Assembly: GCA_016200085.1 (NCBI GenBank)
Contig: JACQFL010000010.1
Coordinates: forward strand, 1-49,617
From: Candidatus Rokuibacteriota bacterium
GTDB taxonomy: Bacteria; Methylomirabilota; Methylomirabilia; Rokubacteriales; CSP1-6
Direction of reading: 5' to 3'
Length of the DNA: 49,617 nucleotides
The notes beneath the pieces were generated by a model. The model made no database searches and was not told the DNA's origin. It was given only the letters and a program-made list of their open reading frames with translations. The translations under genes were made by a program, and so were the position numbers. Position 1 is the first letter of the stretch. The number at the start of each line of letters is the position of its first letter. Shown here piece by piece: positions 9,153 to 17,442 of this stretch.

Positions 9153-10906
9153 CAGAACCCCGTCTGGGACTTCGCCGCCTTCTCGCGCACCTCGCGCGTC
9201 GGCGCCACCAGGATCATGTCGGTGTTGGCGCCGCCCGCGGGCACCATGGGGAACACGCACTCGTCCTTGTCCACGATGACGTCGAGCACGACGGGGGCGG
9301 GCGTGGCCAGCATCTTCTCGATGGCCGGCCCGACCTCGCTCGGCCTGGTGACCCGGAGCCCGACGCAGCCGTAGGCCTCGGCGAGCTTGACCCAGTCCGG
9401 GATGCCGGGCAGGTCGATGGCGCAGTAGCGCTCCTTGTAGATGATGCGCTGCCACTGCCGGACCATCCCGTGGCCGTTGTTGTTCATGATCACAGTCTTC
9501 ACCGGCAAGTGCTCGGTGAAGCAGGTCGCCAGCTCCTGGCTGTTCATGGCGAAGGAGCCGTCGCCGTCGACGTTGACCACGAGGCGGCCGGGGTGCGCGG
9601 CCTGCACGCCCATGGCGGTGGGCAGGCCGTAGCCCATGGTCCCGAGCCCGCCCGACGTGCACCACATCCGCGGATGCTTGAACCGGTAGTACTGGGCCGC
9701 CCACATCTGGTGCTGGCCCACGCCGGTGACCATGAAGGCCTCGCCGCCGGTGAGGCGGGAGACCTCCTGGACCACGTACTGCGGCTTGATCACGTCGTCG
9801 GTCCAGTCGTAGCGGAGGGGGAACTTCTCGCGCCACTCCGCGATCTGGGCCTGCCACTGCTTGCGCCCCTCGCGCACGGCCTGCGGCACCTCGGCGTGCA
9901 GCTCCTCGCGCACGGCCTCCACGAGGGCGCGCAGCACGCGCCGGCAGTCGCCCACGATGGGCACGTCCACCTTGATGTTCTTCGAGATCGAGGAGGGGTC
10001 GATGTCGACGTGCACGATCTCCGCGCTCGGGGCGAAGGCGTCGACGCGGCCGGTGACCCGGTCGTCGAAGCGCGCGCCGATGGCGAGCAGGACGTCGGAG
10101 TGATGCACGGCCATGTTGGCGTAGTACGTGCCGTGCATGCCCAGCATCTCGAGCGAGAGGGGATGCGCGGACGGGAAGGCGCCGAGCCCCATCAGCGTGG
10201 TGGTCACCGGAATCTGCGTCAGCTCCGCCAGCTCGAGGAGCTCCGCATGGGCGTCGGAGGAGATGACCCCGCCCCCGACGTAGAGGACGGGGCGCTTGGC
10301 GCGCACGATCGAGCGCGCCGCCTTCTTGATCTGCCCGGGGTGTCCGTCGTAGTTCGGGTTGTAAGAGCGCATGTGCACGCGCTCCGGCCAGATCAGCTCC
10401 GCTTCCTTGACCAGGATGTCCTTGGGCAGGTCGACGTGCACGGGCCCCGGCCGCCCGGTGGATGCCAGGTGGAAGGCCTCGCGGATGATCGGCCCGAGGT
10501 CCTTGCCGTCCTTCACGAGGAAGTTGTGCTTGGTCGCCGGCCGCGTGATGCCGACGTTGTCGGCTTCCTGGAAGGCGTCGTTGCCGATGAGATGCGTCGG
10601 GACCTGGCCGGTGAAGGCGACGATGGGGATCGAGTCCATGAGCGCGTCCTGCAGCGCGGTGACGAGGTTCGTCGCCGCCGGGCCCGACGTCACCAGGCAG
10701 ACGCCCACCTTGCCGGTGGTGCGCGAGTAGCCCTCGGCGGCGTGGCCGGCGGCCGCCTCCTGGCGGACGAGGATGTGACGGAGGCCCTCGAAGTCGTAGA
10801 GGACGTCGTAGATCGGCAGCACCGCCCCGCCGGGCAGGCCGAAGATCGTGTCGACGCCCTCACGCTTGAGGCACTCGAGCAGCATGCGCGCTCCGGACAT
10901 TTTCAC
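9152..10906 (-). CDS. ilvB: Acetolactate synthase large subunit
   Basis: IlvB is the thiamine-diphosphate enzyme forming acetolactate and acetohydroxybutyrate. The GTG at 10906 (VKMSGARMLLECLKREG) overlaps the ppdK stop (GTGA) and sits 7 bases after GGAG, giving 584 residues; an ATG at 10900 is the alternative. The catalytic Glu is in LVRQEAAAGHAAEGY (E50). The FAD-containing central domain and the C-terminal ThDP motif GDGSFAMNSQEL ending in MNNNGHGM are intact. Confidence 0.96.
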   Translation of the reverse strand: MKMSGARMLLECLKREGVDTIFGLPGGAVLPIYDVLYDFEGLRHILVRQEAAAGHAAEGYSRTTGKVGVCLVTSGPAATNLVTALQDALMDSIPIVAFTGQVPTHLIGNDAFQEADNVGITRPATKHNFLVKDGKDLGPIIREAFHLASTGRPGPVHVDLPKDILVKEAELIWPERVHMRSYNPNYDGHPGQIKKAARSIVRAKRPVLYVGGGVISSDAHAELLELAELTQIPVTTTLMGLGAFPSAHPLSLEMLGMHGTYYANMAVHHSDVLLAIGARFDDRVTGRVDAFAPSAEIVHVDIDPSSISKNIKVDVPIVGDCRRVLRALVEAVREELHAEVPQAVREGRKQWQAQIAEWREKFPLRYDWTDDVIKPQYVVQEVSRLTGGEAFMVTGVGQHQMWAAQYYRFKHPRMWCTSGGLGTMGYGLPTAMGVQAAHPGRLVVNVDGDGSFAMNSQELATCFTEHLPVKTVIMNNNGHGMVRQWQRIIYKERYCAIDLPGIPDWVKLAEAYGCVGLRVTRPSEVGPAIEKMLATPAPVVLDVIVDKDECVFPMVPAGGANTDMILVAPTREVREKAAKSQTGF

Positions 10907-13593
10907 CGCTTGTCTCCTCTCGAGGCCTTGCGCTCCTTGATCAGGGCCTGGGCGGCGGCCAGCCGCGCGATGGGGATCATGAAGGGCGAGCAGGAGACGT
11001 AGCTCATGCGCACCCGGTGACAGAACTCCACCGACTCCGGCTCGCCGCCGTGCTCGCCGCAGATCCCGATCTTGAGCTCCGGGCGTGTGCGGCGCCCCCG
11101 CTCGATGCCGATCCGGATCAGCTCGCCCACGCCCTCCTGGTCGAGGACCGAGAAAGGATCGTGGGGGACGAGACCCTTGTCGAGGTAGTACGGGAGGAAC
11201 TTGCCCACGTCGTCGCGGCTGTAGCCGAACGTCATCTGGGTGAGGTCGTTGGTGCCGAAGGAGAAGAACTCCGCGTAGCGCGCGATCTGGTCGGCGATGA
11301 GCGCCGCGCGCGGCACCTCGATCATGGTCCCGATGGAATAGCCGACGGTCACGCCGGTCTCCGCGATCACGGCGTCCGCCACCCGCCTGGCCATGGCGTG
11401 CGTGAGCGTCATCTCGCCGACCGTCCCCGTGAGCGGGATCATGATCTCCGGCTCGACGTGGCCGCTCGCGCGCGCGACCTCGCACGCGGCCTCCATGATG
11501 GCGCGCACCTGCATCTCGTAGATCTCGGGGAACGTGACGCCGAGCCGGCAGCCGCGGTGCCCGAGCATGGGGTTGGCTTCCTGCAGCGCGCCCACCGTGG
11601 CCATCTCCCGCTTGAGCTCGTCCGCGCGGTCGGGGTTGATGCCCCGCGCGTCGAGCCGCACGTATTCCTCGAGCAGCTCCGTGTACCGGGGCAGGAACTC
11701 GTGCAGCGGCGGGTCGAGGAGCCGGATGGTCACGGGCAGCCCGTCCATGGCGCGGAAGATGCCGACGAAGTCGTCGCGCTGGAAGGGGAGCAGTTGGGCG
11801 AGCGCCTCGGCGCGCGACTTCTTGTCGGCGGCCATGATCATGGCCCGCACGATCGGGATCCGTTCCTTGTCGAAGAACATGTGCTCGGTGCGGACGAGGC
11901 CGATGCCCTCGGCGCCGAGCTCGCGCGCCTTGCGCGCGTCCTCCGGGGTGTCGGCGTTCGCGCGCACGCCGAGGATGCGGGCGGCGTCCGCCCAGCCCAG
12001 GAACTCCTCGAGCTCGCCGCTGATCGAGGGCTCGATCAGCTTGACCTCGTCGCGGACGACCTCGCCGGTGTGCCCATCGACCGAGATCTTGTCGCCCTCG
12101 CGCACCACGAAGCCGCCCACCTCGAACACGTGGCGCTCCTCGTCGACCGCGATGTCGCCCGCGCCCACCACGCCGCACTTGCCCATCCCGCGCGCCACCA
12201 CCGCCGCGTGCGAGGTCAGCCCGCCGCGCGAGGTCAGGATGCCGTCGGCCGCCCACATGCCGGCGACGTCCTCCGGCGACGTCTCGGCCCGCACGAGGAT
12301 CACTCGCTTGCCGCCCTTCGCCCACTCCACGGCGCGGTCCGCGTCGAAGACGACCTGGCCGACGGCCGCCCGCGGCGCCGCGGGCAGGCCTTTCGCGAGC
12401 AGGCGGCCGTCGGCAATGGCCGCGGCCTTGTCGCTCTCGTCGAAGACGTCGTGGAGCAGGTCGTTCAGACGGGCCGGCTCGACGCGCAGCAGGGCCGTGT
12501 CCTGGTCGATCAGCCCCTCGTGCAGCATCTCCACCGCGACGCGGACGGCCGCGGCGGCGGTGCGCTTGCCCGAGCGCGTCTGCAGGAGGAAGAGCTTGCC
12601 CTCCTGCACCGTGAACTCGAGGTCCTGCATGTCGCGGTAGTGGACCTCCAGGCGCTCCTTGATCGCGACCAGCTCGTCGTACACGCCCGGCATGCTCTCG
12701 CGCAGCGCGGTGATCGGCTCGGGCGTGCGGATGCCGGCCACCACGTCCTCGCCCTGAGCGTTGACGAGGAACTCGCCGTAGAACCGCCGCTCGCCCGTGC
12801 CGGGGTCGCGCGTGAAGGCCACGCCCGTGCCCGAGGTCTCGCCGAGGTTGCCGAACACCATGCTCATCACGGTCACCGCCGTGCCCCAGTCGGCGGGGAT
12901 GCCGTGGATGCGGCGGTACTCGACGGCCCTCTTCGCGTACCAGGAGTCGAAGACGGCGGTGATGGCCAGACGCAGCTGCTCGGGGGGGTCCTGGGGGAAG
13001 GGCCGGCCCGCGCGCTCGGCGACCACGGCCTTGTAGCCCTGGATCAGCTTGCGGAGCTCGGCGGGCGGGACCTCGGGGTCGGTGCGGGCGCCCAGGTGGC
13101 GCTTGACCGCGTCCAGGCGCTCGTCGAAGTCACGGCGCTCGATGCCGAGCACCACGTCGCCGAACATGGTGATGAAGCGCCGGTAGCAATCGAGCGCGAA
13201 CCGCTCGTTGCCGGTCCACGCCGCCAGGGCCTCGACGGTGACGTCGTTGAGCCCGAGGTTCAGCACGGTCTCCATCATGCCGGGCATGGAGACGCGCGCC
13301 CCGGAGCGGACGGAGACGAGCAGGGGCCGCGAGGCGCCCCCGAGCTTCGCGCCCGTCACCCCCTCGAGCCGGGCGATGCCGTCGAGCACCTCGGGCCAGA
13401 GCGCCTCGGGGGCGCGATGGCCGGTCCGGTCGTACTCGGCCCACGCCTCGGTGGTGATCGTGAACCCCGGCGGGACGGGGATGCCGAGGTTGGTCATCTC
13501 GGCGATCTCGCAGCCCTTGCCCCCGAGCAGGCTGCGCAGGCGCGACGAGCCTTCGGCTTTGCCGTCGGCGAAGAAGTACACGTATCTGGCCAT
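10903..13593 (-). CDS. ppdK: Pyruvate, phosphate dikinase
   Basis: PPDK interconverts pyruvate, ATP and phosphate with phosphoenolpyruvate, AMP and pyrophosphate. The ATG at 13593 (MARYVYFFADGKAEG) matches the usual family start; the open frame continues upstream with non-conserved sequence. The 896-residue length is normal. Visible features are the N-terminal ATP-grasp region (LLGGKGCEIAEM; MPGMMETVLNLG; GNLGETSGTGVAFTRDP), the phospho-carrier His in GGLTSHAAVVARGMGK (H462) and the C-terminal PEP/pyruvate barrel (GIGLVRTEHMFF; SFGTNDLTQM). It is the first gene of the ilv-leu operon, at the pyruvate node that feeds it. Confidence 0.96.
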   Translation of the reverse strand: MARYVYFFADGKAEGSSRLRSLLGGKGCEIAEMTNLGIPVPPGFTITTEAWAEYDRTGHRAPEALWPEVLDGIARLEGVTGAKLGGASRPLLVSVRSGARVSMPGMMETVLNLGLNDVTVEALAAWTGNERFALDCYRRFITMFGDVVLGIERRDFDERLDAVKRHLGARTDPEVPPAELRKLIQGYKAVVAERAGRPFPQDPPEQLRLAITAVFDSWYAKRAVEYRRIHGIPADWGTAVTVMSMVFGNLGETSGTGVAFTRDPGTGERRFYGEFLVNAQGEDVVAGIRTPEPITALRESMPGVYDELVAIKERLEVHYRDMQDLEFTVQEGKLFLLQTRSGKRTAAAAVRVAVEMLHEGLIDQDTALLRVEPARLNDLLHDVFDESDKAAAIADGRLLAKGLPAAPRAAVGQVVFDADRAVEWAKGGKRVILVRAETSPEDVAGMWAADGILTSRGGLTSHAAVVARGMGKCGVVGAGDIAVDEERHVFEVGGFVVREGDKISVDGHTGEVVRDEVKLIEPSISGELEEFLGWADAARILGVRANADTPEDARKARELGAEGIGLVRTEHMFFDKERIPIVRAMIMAADKKSRAEALAQLLPFQRDDFVGIFRAMDGLPVTIRLLDPPLHEFLPRYTELLEEYVRLDARGINPDRADELKREMATVGALQEANPMLGHRGCRLGVTFPEIYEMQVRAIMEAACEVARASGHVEPEIMIPLTGTVGEMTLTHAMARRVADAVIAETGVTVGYSIGTMIEVPRAALIADQIARYAEFFSFGTNDLTQMTFGYSRDDVGKFLPYYLDKGLVPHDPFSVLDQEGVGELIRIGIERGRRTRPELKIGICGEHGGEPESVEFCHRVRMSYVSCSPFMIPIARLAAAQALIKERKASRGDKR

Positions 13594-13634
13594 GGGCGCT
13601 CGGTCTCCGTCGGTAAAACGGAAAAAGTCTTTAA

Positions 13635-13664
13635 ATACTATCGGATACCGGGCGGGGAAGTCAA
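13635..13664 (-). promoter_or_regulatory. Candidate proximal promoter P2 of ppdK operon
   Basis: On the minus strand TTGACT (13664-13659), an 18-base spacer and TAGTAT (13640-13635) lie in an AT-richer patch. They would start transcription near 13628, about 35 bases before the ppdK ATG. The -35 match is 5/6 and the -10 match 4/6. It lies downstream of the leader terminator, so it would give expression independent of the attenuator. Confidence 0.45.
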
Positions 13665-13746
13665 ACTCCGCCCAGGCTGTCGCCCCGCCCTGTCGCACCA
13701 TGAGCCTCGCGTCCCTCCTTTCCTCGCCGGCCCGTCGCACACAAAC

Positions 13747-13819
13747 AAAAAGGCCACGGAGGACATCCCCCGTGGCCTGATCTCTACCGTGCCACGGGCC
13801 GTCTCTCCTGCCCGTGGCA
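13747..13819 (-). promoter_or_regulatory. Attenuator-like leader: alternative hairpins with U-tract terminator
   Basis: In transcription order the segments are 1, TGCCACGGGC (13819-13810); 2, GCCCGTGGCA (13799-13790); 3, GGCCACGG (13777-13770); and 4, CCGTGGCC (13759-13752). They are followed by TTTTTGTTTG. Segments 1:2 pair over 10 bp and 3:4 over 8 bp as an intrinsic terminator. Segments 2:3 can instead pair over 8 bp (CCCGTGGC with GCCACGGG), which would break the terminator. This is the layout of a conditional terminator upstream of the ppdK-ilv-leu operon. What it senses is unknown. Confidence 0.65.
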
Positions 13820-13833
13820 TCCGGCGATTCGCG

Positions 13834-13917
13834 TTACGTCGCCGATGCTCCGGGCAGGCCCGGCAGCGCCAGGATAATCAGCCCCAGCGACAGCAGCGGC
13901 GAAATCGACATCGTCAT
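13834..13917 (-). CDS. Candidate 27-aa hydrophobic leader peptide
   Basis: A small reading frame starting MTMSISPLLSLG with 7 Leu and 2 Ile among 27 residues, ending at TAA 13836-13834. Its ATG lies within a few bases of the start point expected from promoter P1, so the message would be almost leaderless; a second ATG is at 13911. It ends 14 bases before hairpin segment 1 of the attenuator. Leu/Ile richness fits a branched-chain operon leader, but the Leu codons do not overlap segment 1 as in classical attenuators. It could also be a tiny membrane protein or untranslated. Confidence 0.35.
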   Translation of the reverse strand: MTMSISPLLSLGLIILALPGLPGASAT

Positions 13918-13926
13918 GGTTCAAGC

Positions 13927-13956
13927 ACTATACCCGGCCGGCCCGTGGGAGGTCAA
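13927..13956 (-). promoter_or_regulatory. Promoter P1 upstream of ppdK-ilv-leu leader
   Basis: Minus-strand TTGACC (13956-13951), an 18-base spacer and TATAGT (13932-13927), each a 5/6 match to the housekeeping sigma consensus. The -35 overlaps the last codons of the GntR regulator gene. Predicted initiation is near 13920, giving a leader of about 325 bases before the ppdK ATG that contains the leader peptide and conditional terminator. Confidence 0.65.
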
Positions 13957-14702
13957 GCCTGGCGTTTCGGGGTCACCACGAGCCTCTCGACGGCGGCGAC
14001 GTGGTCCGCCATCGCGCGCGCCGCCTCGTCCGGGTCGCGCCGGGTGATAGCGTCGAGCACGCGCCGGTGATCCTGGTGGGAGCGCGTCGGGCGGCCCGGC
14101 GTGTTGAGCGACTCCTCACGGCTCTGGCTGAGCAGATCCATGATGGCGTGCACGATCCGGGTGATCGCGCGGTTGTGGGCGGCGGAGGCGATGGCGGCGT
14201 GGAAGGCGGCGTCCTGGGTCAACCCGGTGCCGCCGCCGGCGATTTCCCGGGCCTGGGCCTCGAGGATCCGCGCCATTTCCGCGACCTCGTCGGGGGTCGC
14301 GCGGCGGGCGGCGAGGGCCGCGATGGCCGGCTCGAGGAGGCGGCGGGCCTCGAACAGCTCGCCGATGGCCTCGCGCTGGGAGAGCAACACCAGCGCCAGC
14401 GGCTCGATCAGCGCCTCCACCGAGCCGCCGCGCACGAACGTGCCCTCGCCGGCCCGGATCTCGATGAGCCCCAGGCTCTCCAGCGCCCGCAGGGCCTCGC
14501 GGACCGAGGTGCGGCTGACCACGAACTTCTCCGCGAGATCGCGCTCCGGCGGCAGCCGGTCGCCGCTCTTGAGCCGGCCCTCGGCGATCATGGCCTTCAC
14601 CTGGCGGACGATCTCCTCGTAGATCCGCGTCGACTTCACGGGCTCGATGCCCATGTCGGCACGGCGCTCGCCCCGCGCCGCGCGCGGACCACGGCGGCTC
14701 AT
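13953..14702 (-). CDS. GntR family regulator, FadR/FCD type
   Basis: The protein has 249 residues from the ATG at 14702, which overlaps the TerC-family stop (ATGA); M17 at 14654 (MGIEPVKSTR) is an alternative start nearer the conserved core. The winged helix runs IYEEIVRQVKAMIAEGRLKSGDRLPPERDLAEKF..SRTSVREALRALESLGLI and ends in GEGTFV. The C-terminal FCD ligand domain has the usual Asp/His metal-site positions (QDAAFHAAIASAAHNR; RSHQDHRRVLDAI). It is the last gene of the tripartite transporter operon. A FadR-like palindrome lies at the promoter of the neighbouring oxidoreductase operon (22206-22216). Its ligand is unknown, perhaps a carboxylate. Confidence 0.9.
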   Translation of the reverse strand: MSRRGPRAARGERRADMGIEPVKSTRIYEEIVRQVKAMIAEGRLKSGDRLPPERDLAEKFVVSRTSVREALRALESLGLIEIRAGEGTFVRGGSVEALIEPLALVLLSQREAIGELFEARRLLEPAIAALAARRATPDEVAEMARILEAQAREIAGGGTGLTQDAAFHAAIASAAHNRAITRIVHAIMDLLSQSREESLNTPGRPTRSHQDHRRVLDAITRRDPDEAARAMADHVAAVERLVVTPKRQA

Positions 14703-15436
14703 TGCTCGAGGTCCTCCGGCACGTGCGGTGGCCGCCGGCGGGCCAGCCACCAGCCGAGCACGGTGACGGCGACGCCGAGCACCAGCGACACGGTGAGGAC
14801 CCGGCCGCCGGTCCACGGCACGACGCGATGGACGATCGCGGCGATGTGCGGGCTCATCCAGGCGTTGAGGAACCGGTCGTCGACGATCATGTCGCCCGCA
14901 ACGTACCCCAGCACCCCGCCGCCCAGCCACACGATCCACGTGTAGCGGTTCATGAGGCGCGCGAGCAAGCCCGCGCCCCACACCACGATCGGCAGCGACA
15001 TGAGCAGGCCGACGATGATGAGGACAAAATCGCCCTTGGCGAAGGCGGCGATGGCCAGGACGTTGTCGAGGCTCATCGTCACGTCGGCGACGATGATGAT
15101 CCAGATCGCCTCGCGGAGCGAGGCGCCGTGCCGCGTCCCCGCGCCGCCGACCTGCTCCTCGGGCCGCACCAGCTCCACCGCGATCCAGACCAGGAGCAGT
15201 CCGCCGACGAGCTGCAGCAGCGGCACCCGGAGCAACAGGCTGACCACGGCGACGAACACCACGCGCAAGGCCACGGCGCCCAGGGCGCCCCAGAGCTGGC
15301 CGAGGATGCGCTCGCGCCGCGGCAGCGTGCGCACGGCCAGCGCGATGACCAGGGCGTTGTCGCCGGAGAGCAGGAGGTTCAGCACGCCCATCCCGAACAG
15401 CCGCGCCCAGAACTCCGGATCCGCGAGGAGCGCCAT
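14699..15436 (-). CDS. TerC/YjbE family integral membrane protein
   Basis: A 245-residue membrane protein with about seven hydrophobic segments. The two family motifs are present: LLSGDNALVIALAVR near residue 22 and ADVTMSLDNVLAIAAF near residue 117, whose acidic and Asn residues are thought to handle metal ions. Relatives export manganese or help load metals during protein secretion; the substrate here cannot be read from sequence. It starts 13 bases after TctA and overlaps the GntR gene, so it is part of the transporter operon. Confidence 0.85.
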   Translation of the reverse strand: MALLADPEFWARLFGMGVLNLLLSGDNALVIALAVRTLPRRERILGQLWGALGAVALRVVFVAVVSLLLRVPLLQLVGGLLLVWIAVELVRPEEQVGGAGTRHGASLREAIWIIIVADVTMSLDNVLAIAAFAKGDFVLIIVGLLMSLPIVVWGAGLLARLMNRYTWIVWLGGGVLGYVAGDMIVDDRFLNAWMSPHIAAIVHRVVPWTGGRVLTVSLVLGVAVTVLGWWLARRRPPHVPEDLEQ

Positions 15437-15449
15437 CGCGAGAGCCCGG

Positions 15450-16976
15450 TCAGTCGCCGGGCGGGGTCGCGGCGACCGCCCGCGCCCGCCGCCGCCGCAG
15501 GAGGCGGAGCCACGGCGCGATCGCGGGCATGGCGAAGAACACGATCGCCGCCGCCATGATGACGGCGGTGATGGGGCGCGTCATGAAGATCGCCAGCGAT
15601 CCCTGGGACATGATCAGGCTCTGCCGGAGCGCGTTCTCCGCATGATCGCCGAGGACCAGGGCGAGGACCAGGGGCGCCAGCGGGTAGTCGAGCTTCTTGA
15701 ACACGTAGCCCACGACGCCGAAGGCCAGCATGTACCAGACGTCGATCATCGCATTGTGCACGGCGTAGGCGCCGATGGCGCATACCGTGACGATGACGGG
15801 CGTGAGGATCGCGAAGGGCACGCGCAGGATCGCGGCGAAGAGCGGCACGAAGGCCAGCACCATCACGACGCCGATGATGTTGCCCGTGTACATGCTGGCG
15901 ATGAGCCCCCACACGAAGTCGGCTTTCTCGCGGAAGAGCATGGGGCCGGGCTGCAGGCCCCACATGACGAGCCCCCCCAGCATCACCGCGGCGGTGGGCG
16001 AGCCCGGGATCCCCAGCGTGATCATGGGCAGCATCGCGGCCACCCCGGCGGCGTGGGCGGCGGTCTCGGGGGCCACCACGCCCTCGAGCTCGCCCTGCCC
16101 GAACCGGGCCGGGTTCTTCGAGAACCGCTTGGCGAAGGAGTAGCTCATGAACGAGGCGGGCGTGGCGCCGCCGGGCTTGAAGCCCATCCAGAACCCGATG
16201 AAGCAGCTGCGCGCGAACGTCCGCCAGTACCGGGGCAGGACCTTCCACGTCTCCAGCACCACGCGGAGGTTCATGCCGGTGGCCACGCCCTTGAAGCTCA
16301 GGCCCTCCTCGACGCTGAGGAGGATCTCGCCGATGCCGAAGAGGCCGATGACGGCGACGATGAAGTCGAAGCCCTGCATGAGGTCGGTGACGCCGAAGGT
16401 CATCCGGAGCTGCCCGGTGACGATGTCCAGCCCCACCGCGGCGAGGATGAAACCGAGCACGATCGACACGAGGGTCTTGACCGGGTTGCCGCCGCCGAGC
16501 CCCACGAAGGCGGAGAAGGTCAGGAACTGGATGGCGAAGATCTCCGGGGGACCGAAACGCAGGGCCACGTCGGCGAGCAGGGGCGCGAAGAACGTGATCA
16601 GCAGGGTCGAGAAGAAGGCCCCGACGAAGGACGACGTGAAGGCCGCCGTGAGCGCCTGCCCCCCCTTGCCCTGGCGAGCCATGGGGTAGCCGTCGAACGT
16701 GGTCGCCACCGACCACGGCTCGCCCGGGATGTTGAACAAGATCGACGTGATCGCGCCGCCGAACAGCGCGCCCCAGTAGAGCGAGGTGAGCAGGATGATC
16801 GCGGAGGTCGGGGGCATCCGGAGCGTCAACGGGAGCAGGATCGCGACGCCGTTGGCGCCGCCGAGGCCCGGGAGCACGCCAATGATCGTGCCGAGGATGA
16901 CGCCGACGAAGGCGAAGAAGAGGTTCTGGGCGCTCAGCGCGTGCTGGAAGCCGAGGAAGAGGTCCTCGAACCCCAC
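15450..16976 (-). CDS. Tripartite tricarboxylate transporter, large permease TctA
   Basis: TctA is the large (about 12-segment) membrane subunit of a solute-binding-protein-dependent carboxylate importer. The 508-residue length is typical. The conserved N-terminal block (GVILGTIIGVLPGLGGANGVAILLP) and FNIPGEPWSVATTFDGYPMARQGKGGQAL are the family signatures, and a second G-rich repeat (ITLGIPGSPTAAVMLGGL) occurs in the C-terminal half. It begins 1 base after TctB. Transporters of this family import citrate, tartrate, aromatic acids and other carboxylates; the substrate is not readable. Confidence 0.95.
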   Translation of the reverse strand: MGFEDLFLGFQHALSAQNLFFAFVGVILGTIIGVLPGLGGANGVAILLPLTLRMPPTSAIILLTSLYWGALFGGAITSILFNIPGEPWSVATTFDGYPMARQGKGGQALTAAFTSSFVGAFFSTLLITFFAPLLADVALRFGPPEIFAIQFLTFSAFVGLGGGNPVKTLVSIVLGFILAAVGLDIVTGQLRMTFGVTDLMQGFDFIVAVIGLFGIGEILLSVEEGLSFKGVATGMNLRVVLETWKVLPRYWRTFARSCFIGFWMGFKPGGATPASFMSYSFAKRFSKNPARFGQGELEGVVAPETAAHAAGVAAMLPMITLGIPGSPTAAVMLGGLVMWGLQPGPMLFREKADFVWGLIASMYTGNIIGVVMVLAFVPLFAAILRVPFAILTPVIVTVCAIGAYAVHNAMIDVWYMLAFGVVGYVFKKLDYPLAPLVLALVLGDHAENALRQSLIMSQGSLAIFMTRPITAVIMAAAIVFFAMPAIAPWLRLLRRRRARAVAATPPGD

Positions 16977-16977
16977 G

Positions 16978-17442
16978 TCAGTAGCCCAGCCACTGCTCGA
17001 GCGGTCCCTTGGGGAGCGGCACGAGGAACCAGTGCTCGAAGACGAGGAACGTCACGAGCGGGATGCCGATCGAGAGCACCACGATGGAGCGCCAGGAGTG
17101 CGCGCCCACCCAGCGCATGTAGAAGCCGATGTACAGGGCCGAGGCCACGTAGATGCCGAGGACCTGGGTGAGAACCACCAGGGCGGTCGCCGGCCACAGC
17201 ACCTTCAGCACCGGGCCGAGCTGCTCGCGCGTGACGAACGGCACGCCCCTCGGCTTGCGTCCGGCGATCTGGCCGAGCACGACGGCGCAGGCCAGGAGCA
17301 GCGTGGTGCCGAGCCAGAAGGGGAAGAATCCGCTCTGCGGGCCGTCCGTGCCCCACCCGATGCCCAGGCGGACCGCGTCGAAGAGGACGACCCCCCCCAC
17401 CAGCATCAACACCGCGACCGTCGCGAGGTCGGCGGCGCGCAT
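16978..17442 (-). CDS. Tripartite tricarboxylate transporter, small permease TctB
   Basis: A 154-residue membrane protein with about four hydrophobic segments and the family pattern of a short N-terminal anchor (ATVAVLMLVGGVVLFDAV), a GPQSGFFPFWLG motif and a final FLVFEHWFLVPLPKGPLE near the C-terminus. TctB works with TctA in the membrane. Its start immediately abuts the TctC stop, so the three genes form one translational unit. Confidence 0.93.
   Translation of the reverse strand: MRAADLATVAVLMLVGGVVLFDAVRLGIGWGTDGPQSGFFPFWLGTTLLLACAVVLGQIAGRKPRGVPFVTREQLGPVLKVLWPATALVVLTQVLGIYVASALYIGFYMRWVGAHSWRSIVVLSIGIPLVTFLVFEHWFLVPLPKGPLEQWLGY

Noticed and set aside
7524..9374. Plus-strand open frame of about 600 codons opposite ilvC and ilvN
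   Set aside because: Shadow of two well-identified enzymes; no recognisable motif in its translation.
13747..13819. Leader structure considered as a T-box or known riboswitch
   Set aside because: No T-box antiterminator sequence or recognisable specifier arrangement was found; I can only support alternative pairing plus terminator.
11017..14070. Very long plus-strand open frame (about 1000 codons) opposite ppdK and its leader
   Set aside because: It is a mirror of minus-strand coding in high-GC DNA: rich in Arg, Asp, Gly, His and Val with no family motifs, while the opposite strand encodes PPDK with all catalytic blocks.
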